Part shown: positions 38,406-39,797 of the stretch, piece by piece
Position numbering within the stretch: the first letter of the stretch is position 1
Layout of the letters: every line of letters starts with the position of its first letter
NCBI GenBank assembly: GCA_902518475.1
Contig: CABYGI010000009.1
Coordinates: forward strand, 1-39,797
Direction: 5' to 3'
Length of the DNA: 39,797 bases
From: an uncultured Prochlorococcus sp.
GTDB taxonomy: Bacteria; Cyanobacteriota; Cyanobacteriia; PCC-6307; Cyanobiaceae
Translations under genes and position numbers: made by a program
Notes under the pieces: generated by a model
Database searches by the model: none
Told to the model about the DNA's origin: nothing
Seen by the model: the letters and a program-made list of their open reading frames with translations, nothing else

Positions 38406-38807
38406 TTAAGCAGCATCTAGATTTAATTCTTCTTGTTCAAAATTTTCTTTATTTTCCTTAATTTCTTTATTAGCCCATTCTAATAATCTTATAGATAATC
38501 TTAAATCTCCCTCTAACCATGCTCTAATAGCCATTGCTCTTCGAGGGTCATAAAAATTTTTCTTTCTGTACCAAGAAAAAACATTCTCGTCTGATTTGTC
38601 TCCATTGCATGAAAGACAAGCTGGAACGCAATTTTCTGTTATGTTTAATCCTCCTTGACTTCGTGGCAATATATGATCAATAGATTCTGAAGGTTTTCCG
38701 CAATATATGCATCTTTTGCTCGTAAATGTATGAATAGACTTTCTCCAAAATCTTAATTTGAGCTTAGGGCATAAATCCTCTAAAAACACTGCATCATCAA
38801 TATGCAT
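38406..38807 (-). CDS. HNH endonuclease-like protein
   Basis: 133 aa. Zinc-binding pair CIYCGKPSESIDHILPRSQGGLN (C-x2-C then the D-H of the HNH core) followed by NCVPACLSCNGDKSDENVFSWY (N, then C-x2-C). This is the His-Cys-Asn type found in small HNH nucleases, including mobile and phage-linked ones. The C-terminus is helical and acidic. It may act in DNA rearrangement of this region or in defence, or be a housekeeping HNH protein of cyanobacteria. 20 bases upstream of the 38170-38385 gene on the same strand. Confidence 0.85.
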   Translation of the reverse strand: MHIDDAVFLEDLCPKLKLRFWRKSIHTFTSKRCIYCGKPSESIDHILPRSQGGLNITENCVPACLSCNGDKSDENVFSWYRKKNFYDPRRAMAIRAWLEGDLRLSIRLLEWANKEIKENKENFEQEELNLDAA

Positions 38808-39104
38808 TAAGATTATTCAATTACCTACATTAATCTCATATCAAATTTAAAAATAATTTAAGAAAAAGTTATCTTTAAGAAATAAAATTATTTTCAGAAA
38901 ACAATCACAAAATAATTAATTTCAAATAAATTTTTAATTAATTTTCTCATCACTTTTTTTACTTTTTAGTTTGAGCTTTTCCTCTTCAGAATTTGGTTAT
39001 GGGAATAACAATATACATTTAACATTTAACTTTATAACTTACCTTTTCTTTATGTGGAGTCTAGTTATTTACTTGAATATAATAAGCTAAGAATTTTAAA
39101 AAAA

Positions 39105-39338
39105 ATGTCTGATAAAAAGAAAGATACAAAAAAAGATATAAAAAAGAATAAAGCTATGCTTGCTTACGGAGTGATACAACTAGGATCAGCAGTTGTATCA
39201 GCTGTTGCCTTAGTAGCTATTGCACTAAGCTTTTGCTCATTAAAAAAAGAATCAAAGTTCTTTAATGAATGTGTTGAAGAAATGAAAGCGACTGGTTCGC
39301 CAACAGCTGATGCGGTTCGTTTCTGTACCGGTGGTTAG
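39105..39338 (+). CDS. Small membrane protein, paralogue of 32117-32347
   Basis: 77 aa from the ATG at 39105. Very Lys-rich N-terminus (MSDKKKDTKKDIKKNK), then AMLAYGVIQLGSAVVSAVALVAIALSF, one membrane helix, and a polar tail with three cysteines. A GTG 51 bases upstream is in frame, but the ATG gives the same length as the paralogue. The L-A-x-G-V-I-Q motif at the membrane entry is shared. Function unknown. Confidence 0.75.
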   Translation: MSDKKKDTKKDIKKNKAMLAYGVIQLGSAVVSAVALVAIALSFCSLKKESKFFNECVEEMKATGSPTADAVRFCTGG

Positions 39339-39500
39339 GTTAGCATTAGGTAAATTAAGTGTTTCCGATAGTTTTATAAATAATATTTAACTTGTCTTAG
39401 TTCATATTAACCATAAATTAATTTTCTCTTATTTTCCCCTTAGTAAAACTAATAAATAAACTAACTAAAATCTAAGTGGTTATAAATTTAGTAAAATTTT

Positions 39501-39653
39501 ATGAGTGGAGATTATGAGACATTAGAAATCAATCAACCTAAGATTTCTTATTTTAAAAAGAGATCAGAAGATAATAATTTATGGCTAGAGGAAATGATTA
39601 AAGAAATTGAAAAGATTGAAGATACGAATAACAACATATCTGATGCTGCTTAA
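39501..39653 (+). CDS. Short acidic protein (50 aa), unknown
   Basis: MSGDYETLEINQPKISYFKK, RSEDNNLWLEEMIKEIEKIE, DTNNNISDAA. Soluble, helical second half, ATG start with sensible composition. It follows the small membrane gene by 162 bases on the same strand. I do not recognise a family; similar short acidic proteins are common in Prochlorococcus islands. Confidence 0.6.
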   Translation: MSGDYETLEINQPKISYFKKRSEDNNLWLEEMIKEIEKIEDTNNNISDAA

Positions 39654-39764
39654 TATACTACGATTTGTTATTTCTGATATTTATTGGAGTAATCGTTTAT
39701 AAATTATCAACAATACTATTTCTCCGCTTATGCCATAAATTGCATGGGATGGATCATTAAATAA

Positions 39765-39782
39765 AGAGGGTTTTATCGCTCT
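39765..39782 (-). terminator. Boundary terminator hairpin D
   Basis: On the - strand: AGAG-CGATAAAACC-CTCT followed by TTATTT. Same loop element GATAAAA as the other boundary hairpins. It would end a - strand gene that lies beyond the right edge of the window. Confidence 0.68.
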
Positions 39783-39786
39783 ATGT

Positions 39787-39797
39787 TAGATCGACTG
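39787..39797 (-). repeat. Boundary repeat copy 7, cut by window end
   Basis: TAGATCGACTG, the first 11 bases of the core, running off the right edge. It adjoins hairpin D in the same layout as copies 3, 4 and 6, so the array continues beyond the window. Confidence 0.8.

Noticed and set aside
39054..39104. GTG start giving a 94-aa form of the right-hand small membrane protein
   Set aside because: The ATG at 39105 gives 77 aa, equal to the 76-aa paralogue, and begins at the matching Lys-rich segment.
32461..39797. Repeat series as a CRISPR array
   Set aside because: Intervals range from about 0.35 to 2.6 kb and contain genes. There are no short uniform spacers and no cas genes.
32117..39797. 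Insertion sequence, integrase or prophage explaining the accessory region
   Set aside because: No transposase, integrase, terminal inverted repeats, tRNA attachment site or phage structural gene could be seen within the window.

Overview
The window is a stretch of a small, AT-rich cyanobacterial chromosome. Gene content and order point to a high-light-type Prochlorococcus, inferred from protein character and synteny rather than from any search. Indicators are a split ATP synthase set (atp1-a-c-b'-b-delta-alpha-gamma on + and beta-epsilon on -), PSRP-3, a ferredoxin, system II cytochrome c biogenesis genes, PII with Phe at position 51, and many short genes with tight spacing.

Bases 1-31342 are conserved core. 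From the left: the 5' end of fumC (-), purB (-), a TlyA-type rRNA methyltransferase (+), glnB and a small partner (-), queF (+), ccsB/ccdA and ftsW (-), and the eight-gene ATP synthase operon (7237-12972, +). Next come a ferredoxin and a coupled small gene, a DUF3326 gene, a - strand block ending in NAD synthesis (CNNM protein, DUF697 GTPase, nadD, nadE), an M24 aminopeptidase, a 52-aa gene, PSRP-3, atpD/atpC (-), groES-groEL (+) behind a K-box element, secG and gpmI (-), pyrR, a divergent Hsp70-like gene (-), rpoZ, DUF1818, DUF2811 and an EVE-domain gene (-).

Bases 31343-39797 are an accessory region of a different kind. It is packed with short genes, mostly on the - strand, that encode secreted or membrane proteins: PDZ, cupredoxin, LptA-like, TM2, a polysaccharide lyase and several unknowns. 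An HNH endonuclease-like gene lies among them. Two repeat signatures organise it. One is a 3' boundary repeat (core TAGATCGACTGTCAAT on +), found eight times including one degenerate copy and one cut by the window end, always in the same orientation. It overlaps the stop codon of the preceding - strand gene at four sites (one of them a 13-codon stub) and at four sites carries a GAGAG/CTCTC terminator hairpin with a fixed GATAAAA loop. The other is a 5' signature: a near-identical start (ATGAAACGCTTACTACT) encoding the MKRLLL signal-peptide start of several unrelated genes. Two stubs consist of this start joined directly to the boundary repeat. I read this as a cassette-like array of envelope genes in which bodies are exchanged between a common leader and a common tail; no recombinase is visible in the window. 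Two related small membrane proteins (32117-32347 and 39105-39338) point outward near its two visible ends.

Functionally, the core half handles energy conversion, nucleotide and NAD supply, protein folding and cell division. The accessory half looks like a variable envelope/periplasm gene collection.
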